A stretch of DNA of 64,000 bases from Gorillibacterium timonense (GCF_001457415.1 NZ_LN881724.1:62001-126000), one strand, 5' to 3'; positions 46,206 to 55,261 are shown, counted from the first letter of the stretch. Translations and numbers: made by a program. Notes: a model not told the origin generated them from the sequence alone.

Positions 46206-48761
46206 ATGAGCAATACGGTACAAAACTTGGATGGCTGGCTGTTTAAGGCGAGCGATGATACGGCATGGCAACCGGCCCGTGTTCCCGGATGCGTTCATAC
46301 CGATCTGCTGCGAAACGGGCGAATTCCCGATCCCTTCTATGGAACAAACGAGCGGGATTTGCAATGGATCGATAAAAAGGATTGGGATTATGAAGTCGCC
46401 TTCGACGCTTCTGCCGAGCTGCTTAAGGAGACGCATCAGGAGCTCGTCTTTGACGGACTCGATACGTATGCGGATGTCTATGTGAACGGACGCCATGTGC
46501 TTGCGGCAGACAACATGTTCCGATCCTGGCGGGTGGATGTCACGGGGCTGCTCAAACCGGAAGCAAACACATTGACGGTGCACTTCCGGTCCCCGATCCA
46601 GGAGGACCTGCCGAAGCTGGAGCGGCTCGGCTATTCGCTGCCCGCTCCTAACGACTTATCGGAGCTGGGCGGGCTCGGAGAGAATCGGATCAGCGTCTTT
46701 GCGCGCAAGGCACCCTATCATTACGGATGGGACTGGGGACCGCGCTTTGTCACAAGCGGCATATGGCGGGAAGTGCGGCTCGAAGGCTGGTCGGGGTATC
46801 GGCTTACCGATCTGTATATCCGTCAGGATGAGGTGACGGCTGAAGTCGCCCGGCTCACGGCTGTGGTCGAGGTAGAGGCGGAGTATGCCGGACCGGTTCT
46901 CGTCCACTTGATGGCCGATGACCACAGCTGGGGTCAGCCGGTTATCGTTCAGCAGGGAAGAAACCAGCTGGAAATTCCTCTTACGATCGAGGCTCCCGCT
47001 TTGTGGTGGTGCCGTGGATTGGGAGAAGCCAAGCTTTATACGTTCCGCGCAGCGCTCCTAGCGGATGGTCGTGAGGTTAGCGCCAAATCGGTGCGGACCG
47101 GCCTGCGCTCCGTTCGTCTCGTCCGCGAGCGGGAGGCGGGAGGCACATCCTTTTACCTGGAATTGAATGGAGTTCCCGTGTTCGCCAAAGGCGCCAACCA
47201 CATTCCGAACGACAGCTTCGTTCCCGAGGTGACAGACGAGCGGTATCGCCAAGAGGTCGCCACTGCCGTGGAATCGGGTATGAACATGCTGCGGGTTTGG
47301 GGCGGCGGGATCTACGAGGAAGATATCTTTTACGAGCTATGCGACGAGTCGGGGCTTCTTGTCTGGCAGGACTTTATGTTCGCCTGCAGCATGTACCCGG
47401 GAGATGAGGCCTTCCTGCTCAGCGTTCGGGCAGAGGCCGAAGATAACCTGAAGCGGCTGCGCAATCATCCGAGCCTCGCTCTTTGGTGCGGCAACAATGA
47501 GATCGATTCGGCTTGGGCCCATTTCAACGAGAACTCGGGCTGGGGCTGGAAGCAGCAATTTACTTCGGAACAGCGGGAAGGGATCTGGCACGATTACAAG
47601 GAGGTCTTCCACCGGATTCTGCCCGAAGCGGTTGAGCGGTTCATGCCGGGGATGTCCTATTGGCCCTCGTCTCCTCTTGTCGAGCTGACGGATGATAAGA
47701 GCCAGCACACGACAGGCGCTTCTCCGAGCGGAGATGTACATTATTGGGGAGTTTGGCATAACCGCGAGCCGTTCGAGAATTACAACAAGAACGTCGGACG
47801 GTTTATGAGCGAGTACGGCTTTCAGTCCTTCCCCGAATATGAGGCGGTTCTTCGGTACGCGGAAGAGAAGGACATGGAGCTGGAATCGGATGTCATGCAG
47901 ACCCATCAGAAGAACGGCCATGGCAACCTCCTGATCAAGGATTACATGGAGCAATATCTGCATGAGCCGAAGGATTTCCACTCCTTCCTCTATCTGAGCC
48001 AGGTGCTTCAGGCGGATGCGATGGCGATGGGGATTGAAGCGCACAGACGCGGTAAGCCCTATTGCATGGGAACGCTGTATTGGCAGCTGAACGACTGCTG
48101 GCCGGTGGCTTCCTGGGCCAGTGTGGATTATTACGGCAACTGGAAGGCGGTTCAATACCACGCGAAACGCAGCTTCCGGGAAGTGATGGCTTCGGTGGAG
48201 GAGAACGAAGGGATCGTAACCGTAAAGATCGTTTCGGATCTCACGGAGCCCTTCTCGGGCAAACTCCACGTCCGATTGCTTGACTTCCACGGAGTGGTCC
48301 AGAAGGAAGCAAGTGCGGAAGTCGGCCTCCAACCGAACGAAGCGAAAGCGGTCCTCTCCTTGAACCGAGCGGAATGGCTGAACGGCCTTGGGGCGGATAA
48401 GGTCTTCCTGCTGCTGGAATTGGCGAACGAAGAACAAGAACCGGTTGACGCCAAGCTGCATTACTTTGTCCATTCCAAGGAACTGAAGCTGGCGAGCGAG
48501 CCGAACATCCGAGTCGTCTCTTCCGTTACGGAAGACGGCAAGGGTACCCGCCTGACTCTCGAGACCGATGTTCTGGCGAGACAGATTTGGTTGTCGGCTG
48601 AAGCGGATGGCATCTTCTCGGACAACTTCTTCGATCTGGTGCCGGGAGTTCCAGTCACGGTCGATTTCCTCGCCCGGACGGAAGGGACCACCAGCTACGT
48701 TCCTGCGGAGGCTGGACAAGTCACCGTTCGTTCCATGGCTGACTTCATTCTTTTGACGTAG
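46206..48761 (+). CDS. Beta-mannosidase, GH2 family
   Basis: 851 residues from the ATG at 46206 (GGAGG 5 bases upstream), normal length. Sugar-binding N-terminal sandwich (ARVPGCVHTDLLRNGRIPDP; FDGLDTYADVYVNG), then the GH2 immunoglobulin and TIM-barrel domains. Catalytic acid/base Glu432 lies in WCGNNEIDSAW, nucleophile Glu536 in MSEYGFQSFPEY. FARKAPYHYGWDWGPRFVTSG is diagnostic of the beta-mannosidase branch. No signal peptide, so it splits terminal beta-mannose from imported oligomers in the cytoplasm. End of the mannan-utilisation block. Confidence 0.96.
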   Translation: MSNTVQNLDGWLFKASDDTAWQPARVPGCVHTDLLRNGRIPDPFYGTNERDLQWIDKKDWDYEVAFDASAELLKETHQELVFDGLDTYADVYVNGRHVLAADNMFRSWRVDVTGLLKPEANTLTVHFRSPIQEDLPKLERLGYSLPAPNDLSELGGLGENRISVFARKAPYHYGWDWGPRFVTSGIWREVRLEGWSGYRLTDLYIRQDEVTAEVARLTAVVEVEAEYAGPVLVHLMADDHSWGQPVIVQQGRNQLEIPLTIEAPALWWCRGLGEAKLYTFRAALLADGREVSAKSVRTGLRSVRLVREREAGGTSFYLELNGVPVFAKGANHIPNDSFVPEVTDERYRQEVATAVESGMNMLRVWGGGIYEEDIFYELCDESGLLVWQDFMFACSMYPGDEAFLLSVRAEAEDNLKRLRNHPSLALWCGNNEIDSAWAHFNENSGWGWKQQFTSEQREGIWHDYKEVFHRILPEAVERFMPGMSYWPSSPLVELTDDKSQHTTGASPSGDVHYWGVWHNREPFENYNKNVGRFMSEYGFQSFPEYEAVLRYAEEKDMELESDVMQTHQKNGHGNLLIKDYMEQYLHEPKDFHSFLYLSQVLQADAMAMGIEAHRRGKPYCMGTLYWQLNDCWPVASWASVDYYGNWKAVQYHAKRSFREVMASVEENEGIVTVKIVSDLTEPFSGKLHVRLLDFHGVVQKEASAEVGLQPNEAKAVLSLNRAEWLNGLGADKVFLLLELANEEQEPVDAKLHYFVHSKELKLASEPNIRVVSSVTEDGKGTRLTLETDVLARQIWLSAEADGIFSDNFFDLVPGVPVTVDFLARTEGTTSYVPAEAGQVTVRSMADFILLT

Positions 48762-48904
48762 GGAAAGGTTGGAACTGCAAAGACCAACCATCCATCCAAC
48801 ATGTTCGCTGTCAGCTCTAATCGTATGGATGTGAAGCGGCTCAATTAGCCCTGGAATGTTGTGTAGAGAGCACGGTTATTAGCGGACAGCTGGGTCATAA
48901 CGAC

Positions 48905-48965
48905 AAAAAGGCTCTTCCTCGAAGCGAGTTCTTCTTGAACTCCTGCCTCGGAGAAGAGCCTTATC
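48905..48965 (-). terminator. Terminator after the dGTPase gene
   Basis: On the minus strand AAGGCTCTTCTCCGAGGCA...GAGTTC-AAGAA-GAACTC...TCGAGGAAGAGCCTT, a long stem with a few mismatches, ends in TTTTT. It may also terminate the plus-strand mannosidase transcript. Confidence 0.8.
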
Positions 48966-49009
48966 ATTTTTCGGGACTGCTCAGCTTTGTCGCCTTGAAC
49001 CGCTTGGAC

Positions 49010-50326
49010 TTAGTCCATCTCATAGATCGATCCCGATTTGCTCGCGAACAGCTCGGAATACACCTTCTCCGCGTAGGCATCGGTCATCCCGGAGATATAA
49101 TCGGCGATGAATCGCGGCCATGCCCAGTCTGACTTATGGCGTTCGAAATTCGCCAACCAATCAGGCGGGATGATCCGCTTCCCGGCCTCCTCGTCGATGA
49201 AGCTCTCCCACAGCCGCTTGATCATGATCTCGCTGCGCATCTGTAGGCGCTGGACACGGAAGTCTTTGATTAGGGTAACCCAGGCCAGCTTCTTGAGAAT
49301 CTCCATCGTGCGCAGAAGCTCAAAGTCCTGCTCGCCGTCTCTTACGAAGGTAACCTTCTTCCAGCCGCGCGCCGGGTTGTCGATGATGCCGATCCGACCG
49401 GCGAAGGTGCTGACCCAGCGGGCTTTCATCTCGCGTCGCGCCCGCGACGATTCTTTGCCGCTCAAAGCGTAGACCTCTTCCCATTGGTCGAGGTAGGCGT
49501 CCAGCACGCGGCCGACCATCGCTTCGACATCCACTTGATCCCAGCCAACCTCCGAATTCCCCTCGTCGTTCACGATTTCTTCCACGAGATGCTTTCTCAG
49601 CCAGCTATCCTCAAAGAAGGTGCGGTTCATTTGGATTTTACCCGCGCGGATTCCGTCCTCGATGTCGTGGGTGGAGTAGGCGATATCGTCGCACAGGTCC
49701 ATGAGCTGAGTCTCCAGGGTGGAGCAGCCTGCGGGGATGTTCCATTTCTCGCGCAGCTCGCGAATGGCCGCCCATTCGGAGGAATACACGCCCTTCAGGC
49801 GGCCCGGCTCTTCCAGGTGGAAGGGGTATTTGTTGGTGGCGAGAAGGACTGCAGCCGTCAGATCGAGACCGCTTCCGCTTTCGGCGCGCTTCTCGAGAAA
49901 CATCAGGATGCGGAAGTTCTGCGCATTCCCTTCATATTTAAGACCATACTGCTCCTGAAGGAGCCGGTTCAGCACATCCTCGCCTTTGTGGCCGAAGGGG
50001 GGATGGCCGAGGTCGTGCGCCAGAGCGGCGCATTCCACGACAGCCTGCTCCAGCATGAGTGCAGGATGCTCTTTCTTGCTGAGGAACGGATACTGCTTGC
50101 CGAGCCGGCGGGCCGCTTCTCTCGCGATCTGTGAAACTTCGAGAGAATGGGTCAGACGCGTTCGGTAGTAATCGCCGGAGCCAGCTCCGAACACCTGGGA
50201 TTTCCCCTGCAGCCTCCGGAAGGCGGGGGATTGGATCAGCCGGGCGTAATCCCGTTCATATTCTTCACGTTCTTCGCTGAACGTGCCGCTTGAAGATTCA
50301 TCCAGACGCATTTTTCGCAGGTCCAT
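49010..50326 (-). CDS. dgt: Deoxyguanosinetriphosphate triphosphohydrolase-like HD protein
   Basis: 438 residues from the ATG at 50326, 7 bases after GAGGG; the ATG at 50332 is too close to the site. HD-domain metal ligands are His60 (RTRLTHSLEVSQIAR), His104-Asp105 (CAALAHDLGHPPFGH) and the later Asp in QLMDLCDDIAYSTHD. These enzymes cut dNTPs to nucleoside and tripolyphosphate, controlling nucleotide pools. Monocistronic, flanked by a terminator. The specificity for dGTP is assumed from the family. Confidence 0.93.
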   Translation of the reverse strand: MDLRKMRLDESSSGTFSEEREEYERDYARLIQSPAFRRLQGKSQVFGAGSGDYYRTRLTHSLEVSQIAREAARRLGKQYPFLSKKEHPALMLEQAVVECAALAHDLGHPPFGHKGEDVLNRLLQEQYGLKYEGNAQNFRILMFLEKRAESGSGLDLTAAVLLATNKYPFHLEEPGRLKGVYSSEWAAIRELREKWNIPAGCSTLETQLMDLCDDIAYSTHDIEDGIRAGKIQMNRTFFEDSWLRKHLVEEIVNDEGNSEVGWDQVDVEAMVGRVLDAYLDQWEEVYALSGKESSRARREMKARWVSTFAGRIGIIDNPARGWKKVTFVRDGEQDFELLRTMEILKKLAWVTLIKDFRVQRLQMRSEIMIKRLWESFIDEEAGKRIIPPDWLANFERHKSDWAWPRFIADYISGMTDAYAEKVYSELFASKSGSIYEMD

Positions 50327-50367
50327 CGTCATTCCCTCACTTCCATAACGCGTTCCATCTTCCGAGC

Positions 50368-50455
50368 ACGCTGTCAGCTTAAAAGCCGTGGTACATACAC
50401 CGCAACTCATACCAATTGGCGCCGTTTCGTATCCGCACGATTAGGCTGACAGCGT
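50368..50455. repeat. Inverted repeat ACGCTGTCAGC ... GCTGACAGCGT upstream of dgt
   Basis: Perfect 11-bp inverted repeats at 50368-50378 and 50445-50455 are separated by 66 bases. The word CGCTGTCAGC also occurs at 41448-41457, TTCGCTGTCAGC near 48809, and a relative is the palindrome at 5358-5380. This suggests a dispersed short repeat family or a shared regulator site. No gene fits in 50327-50724; the promoters of dgt and of the AraC gene must lie here. Confidence 0.55.
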
Positions 50456-50724
50456 CCGAGTGGGACGATCTCGATATAATATTCAGAGACTAGCACAAAT
50501 CACATCAAATAGCTATCCAGACAACCGACTGGTACTAGCGGTAGGGAGCTAGAGTGAGTGGGCGGGATCGTGGGTTATCGGACTTGAAGAGAGCGGAATT
50601 TGAAGAGGGAGTCATCGCAAAATTGTATTTATTTTAAAGAAAACAAGGGGGAATCGGCCGAATTTTCTACAATACTTGCGTTAAATTCTGTTCGCCTGCA
50701 TAATCAAGGGAAGGAGGTGCGGAC

Positions 50725-51573
50725 ATGAATTCGGAAGGGCCAATGGAACCGGCCGATCCATTGATTTGGATAGAGGCTGTCAAATACAAGGAAGCAGCGC
50801 AGGCGGATGCCCACCATGATCATGAAGCTTATGAGCTTTATTATCTGGTATCCGGGGAGAGGTATTTTTTCATTAAAGACCGAACCTATCATCTGCACAA
50901 GGGCGATCTCGTTCTGATTCCGACGCATGTGCTTCACAAGACATCAAGCGCTCGCAAGGATGGCCATGAACGGATCCTCATCAACTTCCGCTGGGAGGCG
51001 CTGAACGGCCTGCTGCCGGAATATGAGGCACAGATTCCCTTGATGTTTGCGGAATTTCCGCATATCCGCTTGAGCGGTAAGGAGCAGGCGGTCATTCGGC
51101 GCATTCTGGACAGCATGCTGTTCGAGATGGAGGCGGATAAGCCGGGAGCTGAGCGCTACGCCCGCCTGCTGCTTGCGGAGATGGTTCTTCTCTTGCTTCG
51201 GTTGACGGAAGGACGGCATGCGGAAGTGGCGGAATTCCCCAACTCGCTCCATCATAAGGTCTCCGAGGTTGCGCGGTATATCGGGGATCACTACGGAGAA
51301 CCGATCACCCTGAACGGCTTGTCCGACCAATTTCGCATCAGCCCGTTTTACCTCAGCCGCATCTTTCATCAAGTGACGGGCCTGCCGGTCGTTTCCTACA
51401 TCAATCATGTGCGAGTGGAGGAAGCGCGGCTCTTGCTCGCTTCAACCGATCTCAGCGTGACAGAGGTCGCATTGCGGACGGGCTATCAGAGTGTGACGCA
51501 TTTTGGCCGGGTGTTCAAGTCGGCGGTCGGGCTGTCTCCGCAAAAGTTCCGTCAGGAAAAAGGACGGGGGTAA
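50725..51573 (+). CDS. AraC-family transcriptional regulator
   Basis: 282 residues with a near-perfect AAGGAGGTGCGGAC ribosome site. The N-terminal cupin ligand domain (HHDHEAYELYYLVSGERYFF, HLHKGDLVLIPTHVLHKT) is followed by two helix-turn-helix motifs (ITLNGLSDQFRISPFYLSRI; LSVTEVALRTGYQSVTHFGR) and the SPQKFRQEK end. Usually an activator of sugar genes. No obvious target lies downstream, since the next gene makes folate precursors; the mannan locus nearby is a candidate regulon by inference only. Confidence 0.93.
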   Translation: MNSEGPMEPADPLIWIEAVKYKEAAQADAHHDHEAYELYYLVSGERYFFIKDRTYHLHKGDLVLIPTHVLHKTSSARKDGHERILINFRWEALNGLLPEYEAQIPLMFAEFPHIRLSGKEQAVIRRILDSMLFEMEADKPGAERYARLLLAEMVLLLLRLTEGRHAEVAEFPNSLHHKVSEVARYIGDHYGEPITLNGLSDQFRISPFYLSRIFHQVTGLPVVSYINHVRVEEARLLLASTDLSVTEVALRTGYQSVTHFGRVFKSAVGLSPQKFRQEKGRG

Positions 51574-51615
51574 CCGGCGCGGCGCGCCTTATCGGAAAGA
51601 GAAGGAGGGAGCCTC

Positions 51616-53367
51616 ATGAATCAGGAGCCGTTTCTCGGTTTCGCGTTTACAGAGGATGCGGGAGGAAGGGTGGCGTTTCGGAATCCCGCCCAGGTCATTG
51701 AGGCGAACGATCTGGGAGAGGTTCGGCCTGCGCTCGGGCGCGTGCAGGAAGCGTTGAACCAAGGCTTCTACGCCGCCGGTTACATCGGCTATGAGGCAGC
51801 GCCGGCATTCGATCCGGCCATGAAGGTGAGACCGGGGAGCCGGATGCCGCTCCTCTGGTTCGGCATCTATGAGAAGCCGGAGGACTGGAATTCGCCGCAA
51901 CTGGAAGAGGATGCGCTTTTCGAGCTTGGCGTTTGGGAGTCCGCGGAGAGCCGGGAACGATATACGGCCAGCATCGGAAGGATAAAGGAAGCGATCGCGC
52001 AAGGAGCGACGTATCAGGTGAATCACACGCTGCGTCTGAGGACGAGCTTTCGTGGAAGCGGCGAAGGCTATTACCGTCAGCTTGCTCGCGCCCAAAAGGC
52101 CGAATACGGCGCTTATTTGCGTTTCGGCGGCTACGAGGTTCTGAGCGTATCCCCGGAGCTCTTCTTTCGCGTGGAGGAAGGCCGGCTGACGACGAGGCCG
52201 ATGAAAGGGACGATCCGGCGCGGACGTTATCCAGATGAGGATGTAAGGCAGCGCGAACGGCTGACGGCCTCCGTCAAGGACCGAGCCGAGAATCTGATGA
52301 TCACGGATCTGCTGCGCAACGATCTTGGGAGAATAGCCGAGACCGGATCTGTGGAGGTTCCCGAGCTTTTTCGGGTCGAGGCATATCCGACCGTCTATCA
52401 GATGACCTCGACCGTGACCTGCCGCCTGAGAGAAGGCATAGGCTTGGAGGAGCTGTTCGCCGCGCTGTTTCCTTGCGGATCGGTGACGGGAGCGCCCAAG
52501 ATCAGCACGATGGAGCTGATCGCGGAGCTGGAGGAGGAGCCGCGCGAGATTTATTGTGGAGCCATCGGCTATGCTTCTCCCTACGGGAAGGAGCTTGCGT
52601 TCAACGTACCCATCCGCACGGTCTGGATCGACAAGGAAGCCGAAACCGCCGAATACTCAGTCGGCGGCGGGGTGACTTGGGATTCATCGGCGGATGGCGA
52701 ATATGAAGAGGCGCTTGCCAAAGCGGCCGTACTCAGTCACCCTGTTGAGCCTTTCCATTTGCTGGAGAGTTTGCTGCTCACAGATGGACGGTATTGGCTT
52801 ATGGAGCGTCATCTCGACCGGCTGCGCGCTTCCGCTGCCTATTTTGGGTTTCCCTATCCCGAGGAGAGGTTGATCGCCAATCTCGACAGAATGGCTGCGG
52901 AGCATGGCGAAGGAGCCTATAAGATTCGCCTGCTGCTTGCCGAAGACGGGCTCGTAGAAGGCGATGCTGCACCAATTGTGCCTCCTAGTGACGAGCGGCC
53001 GCGGATCGGACTGGCCGCGGAGCGGGTAGATTCCGCAGACCCCTTCCTCTACCACAAGACGACCCAACGCGACCGATACGCCCGCATATTTGCCACGGGC
53101 AATGGCGCCTATGACATGCTGCTTACGAACGAACGCGGGGAGCTGACCGAATTTACCCGCGGCAATCTGGTGCTGGAGCAAGGCGGCTTCAAATGGACCC
53201 CGCCCATCGAAGCGGGATTGCTCGCCGGAACGTTCCGGGACGAGCTGCTCGCAAGGGGAGAGGTCAATGAGAAGACGCTCACGCCGGACGATTTGAAGCG
53301 CGCTGACCGGATCTGGTTCATCAACAGTGTGCGCGGATGGGTCGAGGTCGTCCTTCCCGGGGTATAA
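51616..53367 (+). CDS. pabB: Aminodeoxychorismate synthase PabB fused to aminodeoxychorismate lyase PabC
   Basis: 583 residues, both halves of p-aminobenzoate synthesis downstream of the glutaminase. Residues 1 to about 375 form the chorismate-binding domain (SPELFFRVEEGRLTTRPMKG, RAENLMITDLLRNDLGRI, GSVTGAPKISTMELI, YSVGGGVTWDSS). Residues about 378-583 are a class IV PLP lyase, with Lys in LYHKTTQRDRYARI and ELTEFTRGNLVL near the cofactor. PabA is not in the window. The fusion is known in Gram-positive bacteria and yields p-aminobenzoate from one chain. GAAGGAGGGAGCC precedes the ATG. Confidence 0.95.
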   Translation: MNQEPFLGFAFTEDAGGRVAFRNPAQVIEANDLGEVRPALGRVQEALNQGFYAAGYIGYEAAPAFDPAMKVRPGSRMPLLWFGIYEKPEDWNSPQLEEDALFELGVWESAESRERYTASIGRIKEAIAQGATYQVNHTLRLRTSFRGSGEGYYRQLARAQKAEYGAYLRFGGYEVLSVSPELFFRVEEGRLTTRPMKGTIRRGRYPDEDVRQRERLTASVKDRAENLMITDLLRNDLGRIAETGSVEVPELFRVEAYPTVYQMTSTVTCRLREGIGLEELFAALFPCGSVTGAPKISTMELIAELEEEPREIYCGAIGYASPYGKELAFNVPIRTVWIDKEAETAEYSVGGGVTWDSSADGEYEEALAKAAVLSHPVEPFHLLESLLLTDGRYWLMERHLDRLRASAAYFGFPYPEERLIANLDRMAAEHGEGAYKIRLLLAEDGLVEGDAAPIVPPSDERPRIGLAAERVDSADPFLYHKTTQRDRYARIFATGNGAYDMLLTNERGELTEFTRGNLVLEQGGFKWTPPIEAGLLAGTFRDELLARGEVNEKTLTPDDLKRADRIWFINSVRGWVEVVLPGV

Positions 53368-53400
53368 AGATACAAGAACCTCGGAAGGAGGCACGTCCAT

Positions 53401-53607
53401 GGTTAAGAAGTGGAAGGTGCGGCAGGTCGGGTATGCGATTTCGGGACCACCCGGATGGAGCGCGTACTCTTGAAGCACGAAGGTGTCGGCAGGCTGGCGG
53501 TCGTGGATCGCAATGAGGAAAAGCTGGAGATGGCGCTTAGCCTGGCCGGGAGAGCGGGAACTGGAACCCTATCTGGATGTCGAGGAAGCATACTGGATGC
53601 AATTATG
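53401..53607 (+). pseudogene. Possible small gene remnant between pabB-C and the Fpg-like gene
   Basis: A good GGAAGGAGG site precedes MVKKWKVRQVGYAI, which hits a stop after about 24 codons. A neighbouring frame then reads LLKHEGVGRLAVVDRNEEKL, resembling the second beta-strand of a Rossmann-type oxidoreductase. The pieces are in different frames and too short for an enzyme. I suspect a truncated oxidoreductase gene, but evidence is thin. Confidence 0.35.
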
Positions 53608-53611
53608 TGAT

Positions 53612-53649
53612 GAACCGGACAGAGAGTTGTCCGGTTCTTGGGTTATAAT
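53612..53649 (+). promoter_or_regulatory. Stem-loop and -10 element before the Fpg-like gene
   Basis: GAACCGGACA-gagagt-TGTCCGGTTC (53612-53637) is a perfect 10-bp stem, followed 6 bases later by TATAAT (53644-53649), 28 bases before the ATG. No good -35 is visible. The hairpin might be a weak terminator for upstream transcription or an operator. Confidence 0.4.
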
Positions 53650-53676
53650 GGAAGAAAATCCGAACGGAGGATGTCC

Positions 53677-54522
53677 ATGCTCGAACTTCCGGAAGCCCAA
53701 ACCATAGCGAGGCAGCTCCAAGAGACCTTGCCGGGTCGTGTTGTTGCCCATGTGAAGATGAACGCGCATCCGCATAAATTTGCCTTTTACCACGGAGACC
53801 CCGACTTGTATCCCGATATGCTCACCAGCTCTCCAATCCTGCAGGCCGAAGCGCATGGCGGCCATGTGAAGCTGACCGTCGGTCCTGCTCAGCTTGTCGT
53901 CAGCGACGGAGTTAACCTTCGCCATGGAAGCCGGGATGAGCGGCCCCCCAGCAAAAATCAGCTCTACATGGAATTCAACGACGGCTCCTGGCTCACGGGA
54001 TCGGTGCAGATGTATGGCTTTCTCAGAGTGACATCCGATGACTTACTGGACGATCCTTATTACCGAACAGCGACCGAGAAGCCGTCGCCTTTAACCGCGG
54101 CGTTTGACGCCGCTTATTTCGAGTCCCTCCTCCGGGAGATCAAGCCCAGCCTCTCCGCGAAGGCGTTTCTCGCCACGGAGCAGCGCATTCCGGGCCTCGG
54201 CAACGGGGTGCTTCAGGATGTCCTTTTTCGCTCCGGTATCCATCCCCGCACACCGGTTCGCCAGCTTGGCGCCAGTCGGCTGGATAACCTCTATGCAAGC
54301 GTGAAAGAAACGCTGCGCCTGATGACCGATCAAGGCGGCCGCGACACCGAAAAAGATTTATTCGGGAGTCAGGGCGGCTATATGACCCTGCTGTCCTCCA
54401 AAACTTATAAGGATCCGTGTCCGGAATGCGGCGGTACCATTCGCAAGGAAGCCTATTTGGGCGGCAGCGTCTACTCTTGCGTATCCTGCCAGGCCCTTGA
54501 ACCGGTTGGATCAACCCTTTAG
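53677..54522 (+). CDS. Fpg/Nei-like DNA glycosylase family protein lacking N-terminal proline
   Basis: 281 residues, start at 53677 set by GGAGG 6 bases upstream (the ATG at 53671 is too close). The overall Fpg/Nei plan is there: an N-terminal LELPEAQTIARQL, H2TH region (ATEQRIPGLGNGVLQDVLFR, SGIHPRTPVRQL), and a C-terminal zinc finger CPECGGTIRKEAY...CVSCQ. Canonical enzymes start MPELPE, with Pro as the Schiff-base nucleophile; here residue 2 is Leu while Glu3 is kept. It may use another nucleophile, be a monofunctional glycosylase, or only bind damaged DNA. Confidence 0.85.
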   Translation: MLELPEAQTIARQLQETLPGRVVAHVKMNAHPHKFAFYHGDPDLYPDMLTSSPILQAEAHGGHVKLTVGPAQLVVSDGVNLRHGSRDERPPSKNQLYMEFNDGSWLTGSVQMYGFLRVTSDDLLDDPYYRTATEKPSPLTAAFDAAYFESLLREIKPSLSAKAFLATEQRIPGLGNGVLQDVLFRSGIHPRTPVRQLGASRLDNLYASVKETLRLMTDQGGRDTEKDLFGSQGGYMTLLSSKTYKDPCPECGGTIRKEAYLGGSVYSCVSCQALEPVGSTL

Positions 54523-54528
54523 CCCGGT

Positions 54529-54558
54529 TTGACAATGATTTTGCCCCGTGTATATAGT
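54529..54558 (+). promoter_or_regulatory. Promoter of the VTT-domain membrane protein gene
   Basis: Consensus TTGACA (54529-54534) with TATAGT (54553-54558) at 18 bases or TATATA (54551-54556) at 16 bases. It starts 7 bases after the stop codon of the Fpg-like gene. Confidence 0.65.
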
Positions 54559-54602
54559 AAGAGTACTTAATGCAGATATACAACTGGGGTGGCGCAACAA
54601 TC

Positions 54603-55199
54603 ATGTCGTCAGATATAAACGAGTGGATCGAATGGCTATTTGCGGTGGCGGGGCTTGATGGGTTCGCGATTCTCGCTGTTACGATCCCTCTCGGAATCAT
54701 TCAGGGGTTATTCGGGGTGTTTCCGTTTGCCACGCTCATTCTCCTTCACGTCTCTACGCTTGGTATTGCAGAAGGGCTACTGGCCAGTTGGATCGTGGGG
54801 ACCGTCTCGGCTCTTGTCGTCTATTTCCTCTGCAGATCCGCCTTCGCGGACTGGTTTGAACGCAAATGGCTCGGGAAAATGAAGCGGTACAAGAAATGGG
54901 AGCATGCCCTGCGACTCTATGGGGGCTGGGGGATGGTGTTTCTGCGTACCATTCCGATCATGCCGAACAACTTGATTTCGTTCTCGGCGGCTATCATCAA
55001 GATGAAGCCCAAGGATTACCTTTGGTCCAATGTGGTAGGGAACTTGTCGCATATTTGGCTCTTTGGCATCTTGAGCGCGGCGGTGCTTTTTCCCGAGACG
55101 GATGTGGGGATCCTGATCGGTGCGTATATCGTGTTCGTGCTGATTCTTGTCGCAGTCTTTCTATATCGATACTTCACGCATTACCGGCAACAACGCTAG
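54603..55199 (+). CDS. VTT-domain (DedA/TVP38-like) membrane protein
   Basis: 198 residues from the ATG at 54603, with GGGGTGG upstream; an ATG at 54570 has no ribosome site. The VTT (SNARE-associated) pattern is visible: FGVFPFATLILLHVSTLGIA, ASWIVGTVSALVVYFLCRSA, LRLYGGWGMVFLRTIPIMPN and SAAIIKMKPKDYLWSNVVGN. About five membrane segments. DedA-superfamily proteins act in phospholipid or undecaprenyl-phosphate flipping and envelope homeostasis. Single gene ending at a terminator. Confidence 0.87.
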   Translation: MSSDINEWIEWLFAVAGLDGFAILAVTIPLGIIQGLFGVFPFATLILLHVSTLGIAEGLLASWIVGTVSALVVYFLCRSAFADWFERKWLGKMKRYKKWEHALRLYGGWGMVFLRTIPIMPNNLISFSAAIIKMKPKDYLWSNVVGNLSHIWLFGILSAAVLFPETDVGILIGAYIVFVLILVAVFLYRYFTHYRQQR

Positions 55200-55215
55200 C
55201 GAATCTGATGGAACG

Positions 55216-55240
55216 ACCCGCCGGTTGAGCGGGTTTTTTT
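55216..55240 (+). terminator. Terminator after the VTT-domain gene
   Basis: ACCCGC-CGGTTGA-GCGGGT followed by a run of seven T. Confidence 0.8.
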
Positions 55241-55261
55241 GTGGAGAGAAGGAGGAGTTCG

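Noticed and set aside
47337..48791. 484-codon minus-strand frame opposite the beta-mannosidase gene
   Set aside because: The plus strand encodes a complete GH2 enzyme with both catalytic residues. The antisense protein shows no domain and is Arg/Leu rich as expected for a shadow frame.
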